Below, in pieces: positions 11,701 through 23,869 of a stretch of DNA of 64,000 bases (positions are counted from its first letter, which is position 1; every line of letters starts with the position of its first letter). Both the position numbers and the translations under genes were made by a program. The notes beneath the pieces were generated by a model that saw only the letters and a program-made list of their open reading frames with translations, was not told the DNA's origin and made no database searches. The stretch is from Callorhinus ursinus (taxonomy: Eukaryota; Chordata; Mammalia; Carnivora; Otariidae). The stretch covers positions 53,901,808-53,965,807 of the forward strand of contig NW_020312848.1 in NCBI RefSeq assembly GCF_003265705.1. The letters run 5' to 3'.

Positions 11701-11905
11701 AGGGTTTTGTTTTTTGGGTTTTTTTTAGAGAGAGAGAGACATATAGTGCAGGGGGTGGAGGTGGCAGAAGGAGAGGGAGAGAATCCTAAGCAGACTCCAT
11801 GCTCAGCATGGAGCCCAACTCAGGGCTCTATCCCATGACCCCAAGATCATGACCTGGGCGAAAATCAAGAGTTGGTCCCTTAACCGACTGAGCCATCCAG
11901 GCACC
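11701..11905 (-). mobile_element. CAN-SINE, antisense, older subtype
   Basis: Complement of a SINEC with 'aaaatcaagagttggtccct' instead of the 'aaggcag' variant, which marks an older subfamily. Identical TSD cagtaaacttta at 11689-11700 and 11906-11917. Confidence 0.94.
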
Positions 11906-12251
11906 CAGTAAACTTTAAAATTAAGTTAGCTTTCCATTTTCACAAATTTTACTTTTTAACTCTATTTTTATTGCTTACTCAATTGCTTTCTTTTGATTCT
12001 TTAAACTATATATATTCTATGATTTTGCATGCAAAGTGACAGGGGCAAAAAAATGTCACTGTGAGTCCTCAGTGTGGGGCAGTCCATATCTCTCTTGTCC
12101 CTAAGGATAAACTAATTTAATGTGCTTTATTTCTGTCTGTGTTAATAAGAATGATTTGGCATTGTCAGTCAGCGAGTGTTTTGATTAGTCAGTTTCTGGT
12201 TAATAAAAATATGACATTATGATCCTATGGAATCAAAAAAATAATGAAAAT

Positions 12252-12472
12252 TGGGGCACCTGGGTGGCTCATTCGGTTGAGCATCAGACTCTTGATTTTG
12301 GCTCAGGTCATGATCTCAGGGTCCTGAGAGCAAGCCCTGCATCAGGCTCTGCACTCAACAGAGAGTCTACTTAAGATTCTCTCCTCCCTCTTCTTCTGTC
12401 CCTCTACCCCTCCTCTCCCTCTTTCTCTCTCTCTCTCTCTCTCAAATAAATAAATAAATCTTAAAAAAATAC
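12252..12472 (+). mobile_element. CAN-SINE, sense, with long (TC)n
   Basis: Head 'ggggcacctgggtggctcat', the 'cagactcttgattttggctc' older-subtype core, and a polypyrimidine body ending in a (TC) run and aaataaataaataaatc. TSD aaaataatgaaaat identical at 12238-12251 and 12473-12486. Confidence 0.95.
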
Positions 12473-12486
12473 AAAATAATGAAAAT

Positions 12487-15400
12487 ATACTTTGCACAAT
12501 GAGAACTTATATTTTAGTGATTCTGAGGGTCTTTCAGAATCTTGCTTCATATTAAAGTTTATCTCATTGTTTATCAATTAAAATCATATTTGGAAAATGT
12601 TTGAAAAGCAATTAAGGAAAATACAGTTGGATTATACTTAAATTCATTGAAATCATAGTTCTAAGTCATTTGAGCTGAGAATGGAGAACATTCGCTCTCA
12701 ACATGAAGCTCCAGGCTGCTTTCATCGCAGAGCTCTAATCTATAGAGAAATGTAGTCAAAATCTCCTTCTTATAATGAAATGCTTCTGATATCCTTAAAT
12801 AGTCCCTACACCATTTTATTCCATAGCATCTCTTTTGTATTTGTATCGCTGTACTTGTACATTATCTGGCAATTTCCTGTTTGTATATTCCTCAAGTGCT
12901 GAGACTTACTCCCCTCTGGATCCTCCCTTCTGACCCTGTGATTGAGATGGCAAATCTTCATCACTCCAGTATGTTTGGTAGTATATTGGAGACACAAAGT
13001 ACAGTATTTTATTTAATTTGGGTGCTCTTGAAAGAGTTTAAGGTGATGTTGCTTATTTATGGAGTTTAGTTTTTAGTATTAAATGTAAATAGTGTCATAG
13101 CACCTTTGGAGTTCTGGTGCTGCTCACTTATTTTTGGTCTTATGCAGATGTTGATCTGAGGATTTTTTGTGAGTCTGGTTCATTGCTATGGTTTAGAGTA
13201 GCACTTCATTTTTTTAGGATGCTTATGACCTTGTTAAATAGCAGTCCAAAAATCATGTGGCTTGTTTTGATTTTAACCAAAGTTACAGCTGCCTAGCTGT
13301 AAAGCAGTCAGTTTCTCTTATTATGACTAGTTCTTCAACTTGTACTGTTTTAAATTGCCTGCAATTAGCATATTTCAACCTTATTTTTAGGTTTAAATTG
13401 CAGTGTGAGAGTGTACTCTCCTCTTAGCTAATTAGTGCTATCAAGGAACAGTAGGTTACCTCATTAGTACCATGTGCATTTAATTAAAGAAGAGAAAATT
13501 GGAGTTAACCTCATAGTTAATATTTTCACAGAGTGCTACAATGCCAACACCTTCAATTGGAGTCACACCCCTGTGTATCTAATTATGCACTGGTGCCAAA
13601 TAAGGTTAGCAAGGGTACTACAAGGCTGTTGACAAAATAATTTATATGAAAACGTGTTTGTTGGATTCTGACAGTAAAATATAACTTGAACATTTCCCCC
13701 CCACGCACACACCCTGTAGTCTTCATCTGCCAGCATCAGGTAACGTACTTCTTCATAGGAAACGAAAGGAAAGGACTATTTTGGAAGGCATTTTTCCTGT
13801 TTGAATTAATGTTGCTCTTATCTTCCAGAAAATGGCATATAGCCATGTAAAGCATATACAGTCGTTTCTTAAACAGAGACCCTGAACTTCAGATATGTAT
13901 TTGAAAAGAATTATTTATAAGATGTAATATTTACATGCATCAAACCACTACAAATACTCCCTGACACCCCTACCACATCCCTCCTTGCTTTTCTTCTTTT
14001 CTGATATAATTTCCCTGGTGTATCTTATGAATGGGGATCATCCTTTCATATCCTACATGAAGTCTGAGGATGTGTTGTCACATGGTCTATTCAAATGCAG
14101 TGTAATCCTTTTGCCCTTCAGACAAAATCTTTGAAATGTCTGATGCTACTTAGGTAAAAAATGACATTCCATGTCATTTATCAATAAATAATCACTTTAC
14201 TTTTACAGATAAAAATGCAAACTATACATTTGAGTATATAAAGTAGTTCTCAATACAAGTGGCACAAATCAACAGGTTTTAACAGACTGTAGAGTTTGGC
14301 TCCATAGTCTCAAATATATATTTAATGGCAATACTTGTGTTATAATAATGCATGGCTAAGGCAGTTTAAAGAGATTCTTGTGATTATTCTCACATTTCAT
14401 GACAAGCCAGGATTTATGTTCCATTTGTATTGGTTATAGTTGAGTACAAGTCAATAGTTAGCTTTTTCAAAAAGAGATAATTAAAGTTTTAAGGGCAAAT
14501 ACCATCCCATACTCTAAAATCACAGTCCCATTTAAATTTTAGGAGTATTCTCTAACATTGGCCATAATTTTAGGGGCAGTGGGAAATGGGAAGTGAGATT
14601 CCTGAGTCAAGGTCATGGTAGACCATGAAATTTTTTGGTTAGTGGTTAATTCGTTATGTTCAAATATTCAACTTTGCATTTGCCAAGTTATTTTTATTTT
14701 TTAATTCTATACTGTTATTAACTGTGACACAAAGATGGAATAGTCTCATCTACGTTCACCCACCAAGATAATAATCCAAAAATATTTTTAAATGATAATG
14801 TACATTATTAGCATAAGCCTTAAGATTGGGGCAGGGAGAGCCAACTCCTGATTCTCTTTGTTTAATCTAGGAATTGCTTCCAGAAATAAAATTATGTGTC
14901 TGTGGCCACTCTTCTGGTGATGGGCATCCTCACAACACATTTGCAGTAAGTTACACTGGGCAATGAGAAATTCAGCTGCTAAGCACAAAGCCATAGACTC
15001 AATACCACAAAGTAGATTATCTGTGATTTTCTATTAGCCACTCCCTTTCATTGATGATGATTAATCAGAGATGATTAATGTTAAGATACCAGTGTAATTA
15101 GTTGGTTTTCTGTTACTTCTTGTATTCTCTCTTCAATTATATTTCATCATCTATATACTTCACTGTTTCTGTGAGTTGATGGCATTAAAATTTACCTGAA
15201 ATATGTAAAGGTATATGGTTGACTCACCACTACACCTTTCTTGAACTTTTAGGAATCATTTGATGAGATAGTGTTGACTTGCAAAAATAGAGATTATGAA
15301 TAGATATAATACATATTTACATATTTTAGGGGAAAGTTGCTGTTCCATGTCTGCCAGTTACCATATAAATATGCCAAGGCCTTTTTTTTAAACATATTCT

Positions 15401-16529
15401 GTCACTAGAGTATAATTTGTGTCTTTAGACTCTAATATTCAATGAAAATTGCTTTCATGACCCAATTCACATACCAGTTAGCCTTGGAAATGAATAACAA
15501 TCCTGAAGTGGCCATTCAAGAATTTTTAAATAGAGCAAATTCATGTTTCCATTTAGCGTGGATACTACCTGTATTCTTAAGGAATCTCTAAATATGTGAG
15601 TCATATATTTTCATATATAGAATTTTTGCTTATTTCCTTAAGAATTGAGGTACTTAGTTTCTGGACTAGAGTATTCCTAAATTGGCTCACCCAAAATTTA
15701 CTTTTAAGATCCTATACATAATATTTCCTGATTTATAATTGATAGAACACATCACAGTTAAGACTTTTATAAATAAATAGTGTCTTCCTGAATAAAGAAG
15801 AAATTTCTAATTTTATACCTTAGTTTAAAAAAAAGACTTTTCTTGATAAAAATAGTGTGAAATTAATATGGAATGCTATTCTTTGTGGAAAATATACAAA
15901 CATAAAGCATTTTAAAAAATGTTTGATGCAAAACAAAAACAGTGGAAACAACATAACATAAACTATTTTATGGAAATAGTGAATGCAGAGAATTGGTAAT
16001 GAATTTTGTACATTAAAACAGGTGTCTCAATGATCCGAAGTTACCTAGTTTGGGTTTCATTCATTTTAATCCTACAGTGTTTGCCCTTCCTGAACTTTCT
16101 TGGAAATAATAATATCTGGAAAAAATGCCAAAAATTAAAAAGCAGTGGTAAGTTTTGCTGAAATGATGTAAATTTCTGTGAAAGACTAAACTAATCTAAC
16201 TATTCTCTCTATGTTTTGAAGGAAGATAAATTTAAGATGAACTTCAAAAATAACTGTATACTTATTAATAAAAATTCATCCAAAAATATACTTTAAGAAA
16301 ATAGTGCATTAAAAATGGAAAAGACAGTATTTCTAATTGGTAACACTTTTTCCTAAAATAATCCCAATGGAAAAATTGTTTTCATTAGATTGAAGAGTGA
16401 GCTGACTGAACTATTAGTAATGTTTGTTCTTTATCTAAAACTACTTCTACAAGTTAAAAAAAAATCATTTTCTATTCTACTGACATAAGAATAAATCTAT
16501 AGCATCAGATCTTTATATTTTCACTGACA
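12487..16529. other. Unique repeat-poor sequence
   Basis: About 4 kb without a recognisable lineage-specific transposon. It is AT-rich, with stops in all frames and open frames no longer than about 70 codons. It holds the candidate element at 13080-13660. Confidence 0.6.
13080..13660. promoter_or_regulatory. Candidate conserved non-coding element, homeodomain motifs
   Basis: Seen: unique sequence with repeated homeodomain-type cores, namely gcaattagc (13361-13369), ctaattag (13428-13435), cattag (about 13462), ttaattaa (13480-13487) and ctaattatgc (13579-13588). There are no transposon marks and no coding potential. Inference: this texture resembles developmental enhancers in gene deserts. 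Conservation was not tested. Confidence 0.35.
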
Positions 16530-16660
16530 TATTTTCAGAATGAAAACAAACCACAGAGAAATTAAATGACTTACCAGAGGCCATTTAATTCCTCAATAGC
16601 AAGGCTGAATTTATAACCCAAGTCTGTGATCATCAGTGTATTGGTCTTTCCAAGGATATG
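16530..16660 (+). mobile_element. MIR fossil, degraded
   Basis: MIR-like order 'gagaaattaaatgactta', 'ccagaggccatttaattcc', 'gcaaggctgaatttataac' and 'ccaagtctgtgatcat'. Strongly diverged; approximate bounds. Confidence 0.55.
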
Positions 16661-18837
16661 CCAGATTGTTCGTGGTTGCCTTGAGGGCTCTGTTGAATAG
16701 GAGTGTAAAGTTGTTCTATGTGTCAAGACTGTGGTTAGTATCTAAGACAGAAAGACTACCAAGATAAATTAGTGAGGTCTGCTGTGGCTGATAGGCAGAG
16801 GGAGTATGGAAGTGCATAGACCAGGTATTTGCCATCCACATGGTGCACCAAACTTAATACTTCAAATCAGTCACTGAGTGACTCTGCAAATGATGCCTCC
16901 TGACTTCACGACACTAGGGAAACACTAAATATTAAGTAGGTGTTTTTCTTTTATTGACTATATTAGCTATAACCTTTCTGCAAGCTAAAATGGCTACATA
17001 GTGGGATTTAAAATCAAGTTGCAAACTAAAGCAAATGATATCTGTTATTCACAGTTGACAATGTCTGTGCAATGGACATAGATCTCTTTTTAGTATTTAG
17101 TAAATTTCATAAGTACCAATACTCTGGGGTGATACTTAACTAAATTCTGGAGTACCATAAGATAACTGGTAGGCTGAAAGGAAGAAGGGTGTAGAAAGTA
17201 TGCATACAGGTCTCTAAAGCCAGCCACATTCCTTTATAATCTATTTAACTGAAATGTGTAATAAATTGTGAATCACTGTAATAATTCTAAAAATTCATAT
17301 ATCCCTGTCAGTGGATTAATTTAATATCACACATATTACTTCCATGGTTGATCCACCTTCACAAATAAAAAGCCAAAATTTTCAAGCAAATGTTCCAAAT
17401 TGGCAGATGAAAATACTTTTTACTTCCTCCCCCTTAACTTCAGAAATATAAATCCTCCAAGTTTATTAAAAAGCTGGAAATAAAGTACCATAAATTTCAG
17501 AGAAAACTACTTGCAATTACCAAAGGTAGGTTAAAGCTCAAATTACCTTAAAGAAATAAGTAATATTACCTATTTGATACTAAACTGATGTCAGAAGCTC
17601 CCCATCCCCACCATCCTCTCCCAGGCATTTCTTCCATCCAGTTCCCAACAAAAGAAGTGATAAAAATATATTTCAGAGAAGCATTTTCTGGTGTTTTAGT
17701 ATGCAAGTAGCCATCAGACGTTAGCTGTCATCTGAGTAGCTGTCATCTGAGTATTGTGCTTCTTTATTTGCACATTGTTGAACCTTAGTGATACTTTTAT
17801 ATATCCACTTATAGATTATATTTATTGTGCCTCTACTAATTTATTGCAATACCGGGGAGTAATTGTACTCACTTATATCATCCTTACCTGAAAATTATAA
17901 TCTTAAGTTCTATCTACCTGTTGTGTTTAAAAAGAAATGTTTGATCTCCATAGGTTGTATGTTTAACATTCTAAGAATAATGACATAAAATCCTTATTGT
18001 AACTTTGAATTTTATAGGGAAAAGCATTAAGTTCTGACTTTAAAGGAAAGAGTATGAGTGTAAGAGAGCTTCTTTGTGAGAGATTACTCTTCAATACTTC
18101 CTTTTCACACTCAGTTTTTTTTTTCAAATGGTATATATTTAACTCTAATCTGGAAAAATCTTCACTTATTTTACTTTTCTTTCAAACATTGGTAATAAGA
18201 TAGATGCCTTTTTTCCCCTCCTGATATATCAAACAGCTTTATGAATGGCTGACTGTCGAGAGCCTGAATTTGCTTCCCTACCACACAATAGTAACCCAAG
18301 TTCACTCCCCAATAACTAGACCTTGTTGACACCTCATCTGTCTGAGTGGCCTCATTAACACCTACCTGCAGATAATCTTATTGTTAGTTTTGCCTACAGG
18401 TTTTTACACCTAAGTGAATACTATTTTACATAGGATTCTGCCTGTTAGCTCCGAATGCTAAGGTAATTAAGTTGAATGCTTGGAGTCTTTGTCTTTTGGG
18501 TATTATTTTCAAAACATTTAGCATTGGGTCAAATGAGTATTTTGATGAATAAAACTTGTTGGACCTATAAAACCAAAAATGAAACTTGCTGGCCTTGGTC
18601 CAGTTCATTTATAACCCATTTAAATTTCATTGCATTGACCACATTGAATCTCTCCCTCCACAGATTCTTATTCTGTTGTGATTGGCTCCTGAATGTTTCA
18701 TTTCAAGGAGAATTGTGGATTGGAGGAAATAAGAGAAAGAGGAGGGTGACAGTCTTTAAGAATCTCTTATTTTCTATCCAAATTCATCTCTCTTTTTAGT
18801 CTTTACATGAATTCTACCCCGCAGCAAATCATCTATC
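16661..18837. other. Unique AT-rich sequence
   Basis: No gene or repeat recognised apart from a perfect 15-bp tandem duplication (tagctgtcatctgag) at 17722-17751. A 107-codon frame at 18476-18799 has no motif and is probably chance. Confidence 0.5.
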
Positions 18838-19030
18838 CCATGGGCTCTGGAATCAGCTTTCTAGACGGAATATTGGACAAATTACTTACCTTTTGTAGCC
18901 TCATGCTCTCAATCTATAAAATTAGGATAATATCTACCTCATAGGGTGGTAGTGGGGATTAAATTTTATAACTGTAAAGTACTTACCTGATGACTAACAC
19001 GTAGGAAATGTGCACTAGATATTCAAGTCA
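18838..19030 (+). mobile_element. MIR fossil
   Basis: Seen: 'gggctctggaatcagctttc', 'acaaattacttaccttttg', 'caatctataaaattaggat', 'aatatctacctcatagggtg', 'ggattaaattttataactg' and 'taaagtacttacctgatgac'. This is the MIR/MIRb middle and 3' region in sense order. Confidence 0.85.
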
Positions 19031-19142
19031 GTTGCTATAGTAGCCATCAATATACTCTTGTTTGGACTAAAGAGGCAATTCTGTTTGATGTAAATTTAAG
19101 TACATATTTGGTATTAACACTAAATAAGAAGCATTAGGCATT

Positions 19143-19336
19143 GGACGCCTGGGTGGCTCAGTTGGTTAAGCGACTGCCTTCAGCTCAGGTCAGGATCCTG
19201 GAGTCCCGGGATCGAGTCCCACATCGGGCTCCCTGCTCAGCGGGGAGTCTCCTTCTCCCTCTGACCCTCTTCCCTCTCGTTCTCTCTGTCTCTCACTCTC
19301 TCTCTCTCAAATAAATAAATAAAATCTATTAAAAAA
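19143..19336 (+). mobile_element. CAN-SINE, sense
   Basis: Full-length copy beginning 'gacgcctgggtggctcag' and ending aaataaataaataaaatct plus an A run. Its TSD aagaagcattaggcatt (17 bp) is identical at 19126-19142 and 19337-19353. It is the only young transposon recognised between 12.5 and 26.6 kb. Confidence 0.96.
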
Positions 19337-20111
19337 AAGAAGCATTAGGCATTACACCTTGAATTATGACTAGGACAGATGGAAATGTTCCTTAATGAGA
19401 GGAAAGTCTTTATACTCATTAATTTATGTTAAATCCTGACTTATTCACTCACAAAAATCAGTGTTATCCAAATGTTTTCCAATTTGTTAAGTGGAAGATA
19501 GCTAAGTGGAAGAGAAAGAATCCTTCCTCACCAGATCTAAATGATGTCCTTCTGGCAGCCGAGGAAAATTGTTGCCAAAGAATGTTAGAAAAAGTGATTG
19601 TACCCCTAATTGTGTGTATCCAGCCAGAGCACACCAAGATACGAAGTCAGGAGATACATGGGGCAGTGCCAGATTACCTCCAGTGTTTTCTTCCTTCTCT
19701 ATTTATAAACTTATTAGCATAGATGAACCAAGAGTTAAAGATAAATTACTACTGATTGGTAGTATTGACAATTTTAACTAACATGCTATAGACAGTTAAC
19801 CAGGGATACTATTGTAGTACCTTTTTTAGAGTCCTTCCTATAAACCCCAGATTTAACTTTTCACTATTAGTGTAAAGTTGTAGTAGTGTAAACTTGAATT
19901 TATTATGAAGCAGTACAAATTAGATTTGTTAATCGTGTTCATTTTGAGTAGTTTTTATTTGAAGTCCTTTGGTATGAAATAGGCCTTAAGATAACCAAAT
20001 ATTTCAGACCCTTACTGTACAGCTGATTTTGTTAATGCCATAGAGTTATAATATAGTGACCATGTTCAGTGATACTGTTAAAAAATTTCCAGAATGGAAA
20101 TTTGTTCCAGA

Positions 20112-20141
20112 TTGTTCTATTTCTATTCAGAAATAGAACAA
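20112..20141. repeat. Perfect 13-bp inverted repeat (hairpin)
   Basis: ttgttctatttct (20112-20124) and its exact complement agaaatagaacaa (20129-20141) are separated by only attc. It could extrude as a hairpin. No loop conservation or flanking miRNA-precursor length is apparent. Confidence 0.8.
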
Positions 20142-20881
20142 AGATTTCTGTTTTTTAAAACCTTGGTTGACATCTGTATGCAACTTCTTGATTAATCTTT
20201 TTCTTTCCAAGTGTAATTCAAAATATTAATAATTATCTTTACACACCTCACTCAGCTGGGATGTAGCTCCCTGAACTCAGTTCATTCTAGACACCTCTCC
20301 TGAGTGATTGCCTCTCACCTTCTATTTTATTTCAATATTTGAGATTGCAATGAATTCTCTTGATGTTGGTTCCAAGAAGGACCAGTAGCAGAGCTTTTTC
20401 AATGGAGGCTCCTCTTTGAAATTTATAATGAATAATTTACTCCCCTTGATGATTCACCAAAGCATTAGTATGGCAGAAATCAGGGGCTGATGAAAGGATT
20501 ATTTATTTAGTTATGTGGTTTTGTTGTTGTTAATATATTTTTCATCAACTAAATTGATACACACACTAGAATATGTATGTGACAATAATGTGAATTTATG
20601 GTGCCCATTCAGATAGACTATTTTTCCTTTCACATTTTAAAGTTATTTGTAATGAGCTATTAGTGTAGTCTCTACAGATATGAAATATAATCTGCACTAA
20701 CTTCTAACTGTTCACTCTATAGTTCTTGCACATTTCTAAAGACTTATAAAATGTATATTCCATATTTATTATTTGTATTTCTGTTCCTTGTATATTTCTA
20801 TATCATCTTATTTTAGCATAATAATCACAAGGCACAAAAAAACAAGTCATCCTTGTGTATAAATCTTCATGACTCATGAGT

Positions 20882-20915
20882 GTGCACACGCGCACACACA
20901 CACACACACACACAA
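20882..20915. repeat. (CA)n microsatellite
   Basis: Dinucleotide tract beginning with imperfect 'gtgcacacgcg' and continuing as about 11 uninterrupted CA units to 'cacaaac'. Confidence 0.95.
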
Positions 20916-23469
20916 ACATCCATGCATATATGTATACATATCTAAATGACCAATTATGTAAAAGAATGTGTATGTGCTTTTATTGAATTCTATATGCTAT
21001 TCATTTTTGTTCTCTTCTTTTGAAGTTAAATTTTTTATGTTTGTAATTTTCATTAGTCAAATGAATCATTTGTTATGCATAGGATTAACAGATTATAGAC
21101 ATCAAATTTTTATCACTGGCACCATTCATGCTACAATGTATTTACTTCAAAAATATTTCCAAATAACTGGATTTTTCATGTAATTTTAATACATAGGATG
21201 TCATGTTAAGCAGCATATAATTCCCGTTGACATTAAGACTTAAACCTAAAACTGCATGCTGTACTTTAAATCTTGAGTCAGTGGAGTTCAGAAAGCTTAC
21301 ATTATCAGAGTTCTGTCATGCTATAATCATATAATGATTCATATAACTTAGATGAAATTGCACATGCTTACTTCCAATTAATCATATCCTTTATCATAAT
21401 GATAATTTTGGTGCTAGTAAATTCACCTTAGTGGTAAGATAAAGAATAAAGTCTTATACCAAGTTAAAGATTTCAAGATGGAACTTCTGTCATATTTAAC
21501 ATTAAAAAACAACATGAAATGCTTAGGCTCTTGCAACCATGTTCCCAAGCTTTTTCCTGAAGTTGTGCTTACCATTCCAACAGATATTCCTCCTGTTCTC
21601 TCTTAAGAGAGATAGGATGAGATATTTTGTAATATTGGCAGAAGGAATCTACCTTTCAAATCCAGAGTAGTAGTTATGACATCACACTCCGGAATACATA
21701 GGCTGTATATTTAGTATTTTCAGAGTAACAACATAATACTTTAATTTTAATTTAGAATTTTATATGTAAAATATTTAGTCTGGCTAAAACAGACAATATA
21801 GAATAGGAATAAGAGACTATGAGAGTTGTCATTTAAGTATTCTTTAAGTAAGAGTATCTTAAGAGATATCACACTGAAGGGAAGGTATCAGGTAAATATC
21901 AGATAAATTCTCATTAAATTAAGCATAATTCATAAATTCACATTGTGTAATTTTAGGGGGAAGTGTTGACAAAATTATGTCATTAAAATTTGATAAACAA
22001 GCTTAAATTTTCCTACAGGATCATATATGCATACCTAGTGAATATTTTGCTGATGAATAGGTAATACAAAGTTGAAATAAAGAAATAAAATGATATGAGG
22101 AACAAGTACACTATTGTTTTATCTCTATTTCTCCCTAAATCAAGTTGCGTATCTCATATACTCATTTAAGGCTGGCAAATATACTTTTTTGCATGCCTGC
22201 CTTTGTCTCTTTATATATGATCTGAATAGTTACTTTGCTGTATTAGAAGGGTTGTGCCCTGTTACTGCATTGCCAAAATAGAGAGAAAGGAGATGTGTAC
22301 CCAGCACGTATTTCCATCCTCTATGGACTGATAGAATATTATAGCTAAAAGGAGCCCTATGTTTCATCTAATTCAAATACTTTATTTTACAGTTGAGAAA
22401 ACAGTGAGAAAGAATCTAAGTGACTCCCCTAATATATCTCCATTATTCATGGAATTCAAAGGGGAGTTTATTGATGACCTGGTAATTCTTTAGTCTTAAG
22501 CCATGGTTCATATCTATTAATTTTCACAGATTCTGTATTTTAACTTTAATTCTATATATAAGAAAATCATTCAGTTTTTCCAAATGTTGCTAATTGCATT
22601 TACCTATGAAAAGATTTCAAAAACCAGATAGATTTTATGATCACTTTTGAAATTACCATACATATTACTTGACTGTTTGCAGTTTGTTGAGAACACGTTT
22701 AAGGTCTCAGTCAGATCTATGAGATAATTTTATTTATAGGTTGAGATTTTAGAAAAAGAACAATCCAAGGATTTTCAGTGATTCCCCCAGAAACATGATT
22801 TCATGAAATCCAAGACTGTTGATTTTTTGCTTATAATCTTTTAATAGGATTTCAACTAGAAAAAAAAACATGAAACCCTTACCTTGGTGTACAGGGCATT
22901 CCAAAGTTAGTTCCTAATGTTTAAAGGAATAAACTTAATGGTTAACAAAATCTTAATTCTTTACAATCATTTTATCTTTATTTAGACTATACATCCAACC
23001 AAGATCAGTTGCTCCGTCGAGATGACCAAATAGATTTCCCTCAGCTTTTTAGATTGTCTGTTGACTCTCTCCCAGATAAATATTATGTCTTAACAATTGA
23101 GAAAAAGTGTTTAGTAGGTCTGTTATTCCATCATGATCTTAAAATACAAATGAAAGAAGACAAGACAATACTTTAAGTATGATATTGAAATATCAAACAT
23201 TTAAATAGGTAAAGCTCAGAATGGATGCTTGAATTCACAGACTAAAATGCTATGTCTGTAACATACAACTTTGATCCTGTAAAATATATTCATAGCACTC
23301 ACAGAAATGAGTATAAAGTTTGAATTCTGTTTAGACATTATGGTTCTAGAAAAGTCTTACAAGTACCTGGAACAATCAGTTCCACCATTTTAAATTAGTA
23401 CATACTATTTTTTAAATTGATATCATCATAAGATAAATAATTGTTCCTATTCTTCTTTCTCATAACTTG

Positions 23470-23865
23470 TAAACAGTCTTCGATGGCTGCCCACTGTCTG
23501 CTCTATAAAGCTTTACAAATCTTAGCCTTTCAGTCATGTACTTCCCCAAAACTGGGCTTTTTCTTTCCCAAACTTATCCCCTATTATTTCATAAACAAAA
23601 ACATTGGGTCCTGACTGATATACCTATATGTATGTCCCAAACATATACAATATTCCTTTTTTTCTATTCCTTTTCTTATGTTATTACCACTTTGTATCAT
23701 CCTCTCTGTTCTTTCTGCTTATCAGATTCCACTGGTTATAAAAGCCCAGTTCAATACTATCCCACATGAATGCTTTTTCACCAATGCAGTCCACACTGAT
23801 TAATCCCTCTTTTGATCTTGTTATCCAATCCATGTTTTGGAATTATTCTTAGCCCTGTGATATGG
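23470..23865 (+). mobile_element. L2/CR1-like LINE fossil
   Basis: Degenerate pattern 'ttaccactttgtatcatcc', 'ctgcttatcagattccactgg', 'aaagcccagttcaatacta' and 'gcagtccacactgattaatc'. It resembles the ordered segments of L2/CR1-type 3' ends ('aagcccagctcaaat..' followed by 'cagtccacactga'). Subfamily and bounds are uncertain. Confidence 0.5.
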
Positions 23866-23869
23866 TTCC

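Larger units (their letters stand above)
19354..23469. other. Unique AT-rich repeat-poor sequence
   Basis: More than 4 kb with no young transposon. It contains a (CA)n tract near 20.9 kb, a 13-bp perfect hairpin at 20112-20141 and a degraded ancient-repeat-like patch near 22310-22450 ('ttattttacagttgagaaaa'). A 98-codon frame at 19426-19722 has no recognisable domain; it is possibly a fossil repeat or chance. Confidence 0.5.

Noticed and set aside
19426..19722. 98-codon plus-strand frame that looked exon-like
   Set aside because: No convincing splice context, domain or known family; kept only as a note within the unique stretch.
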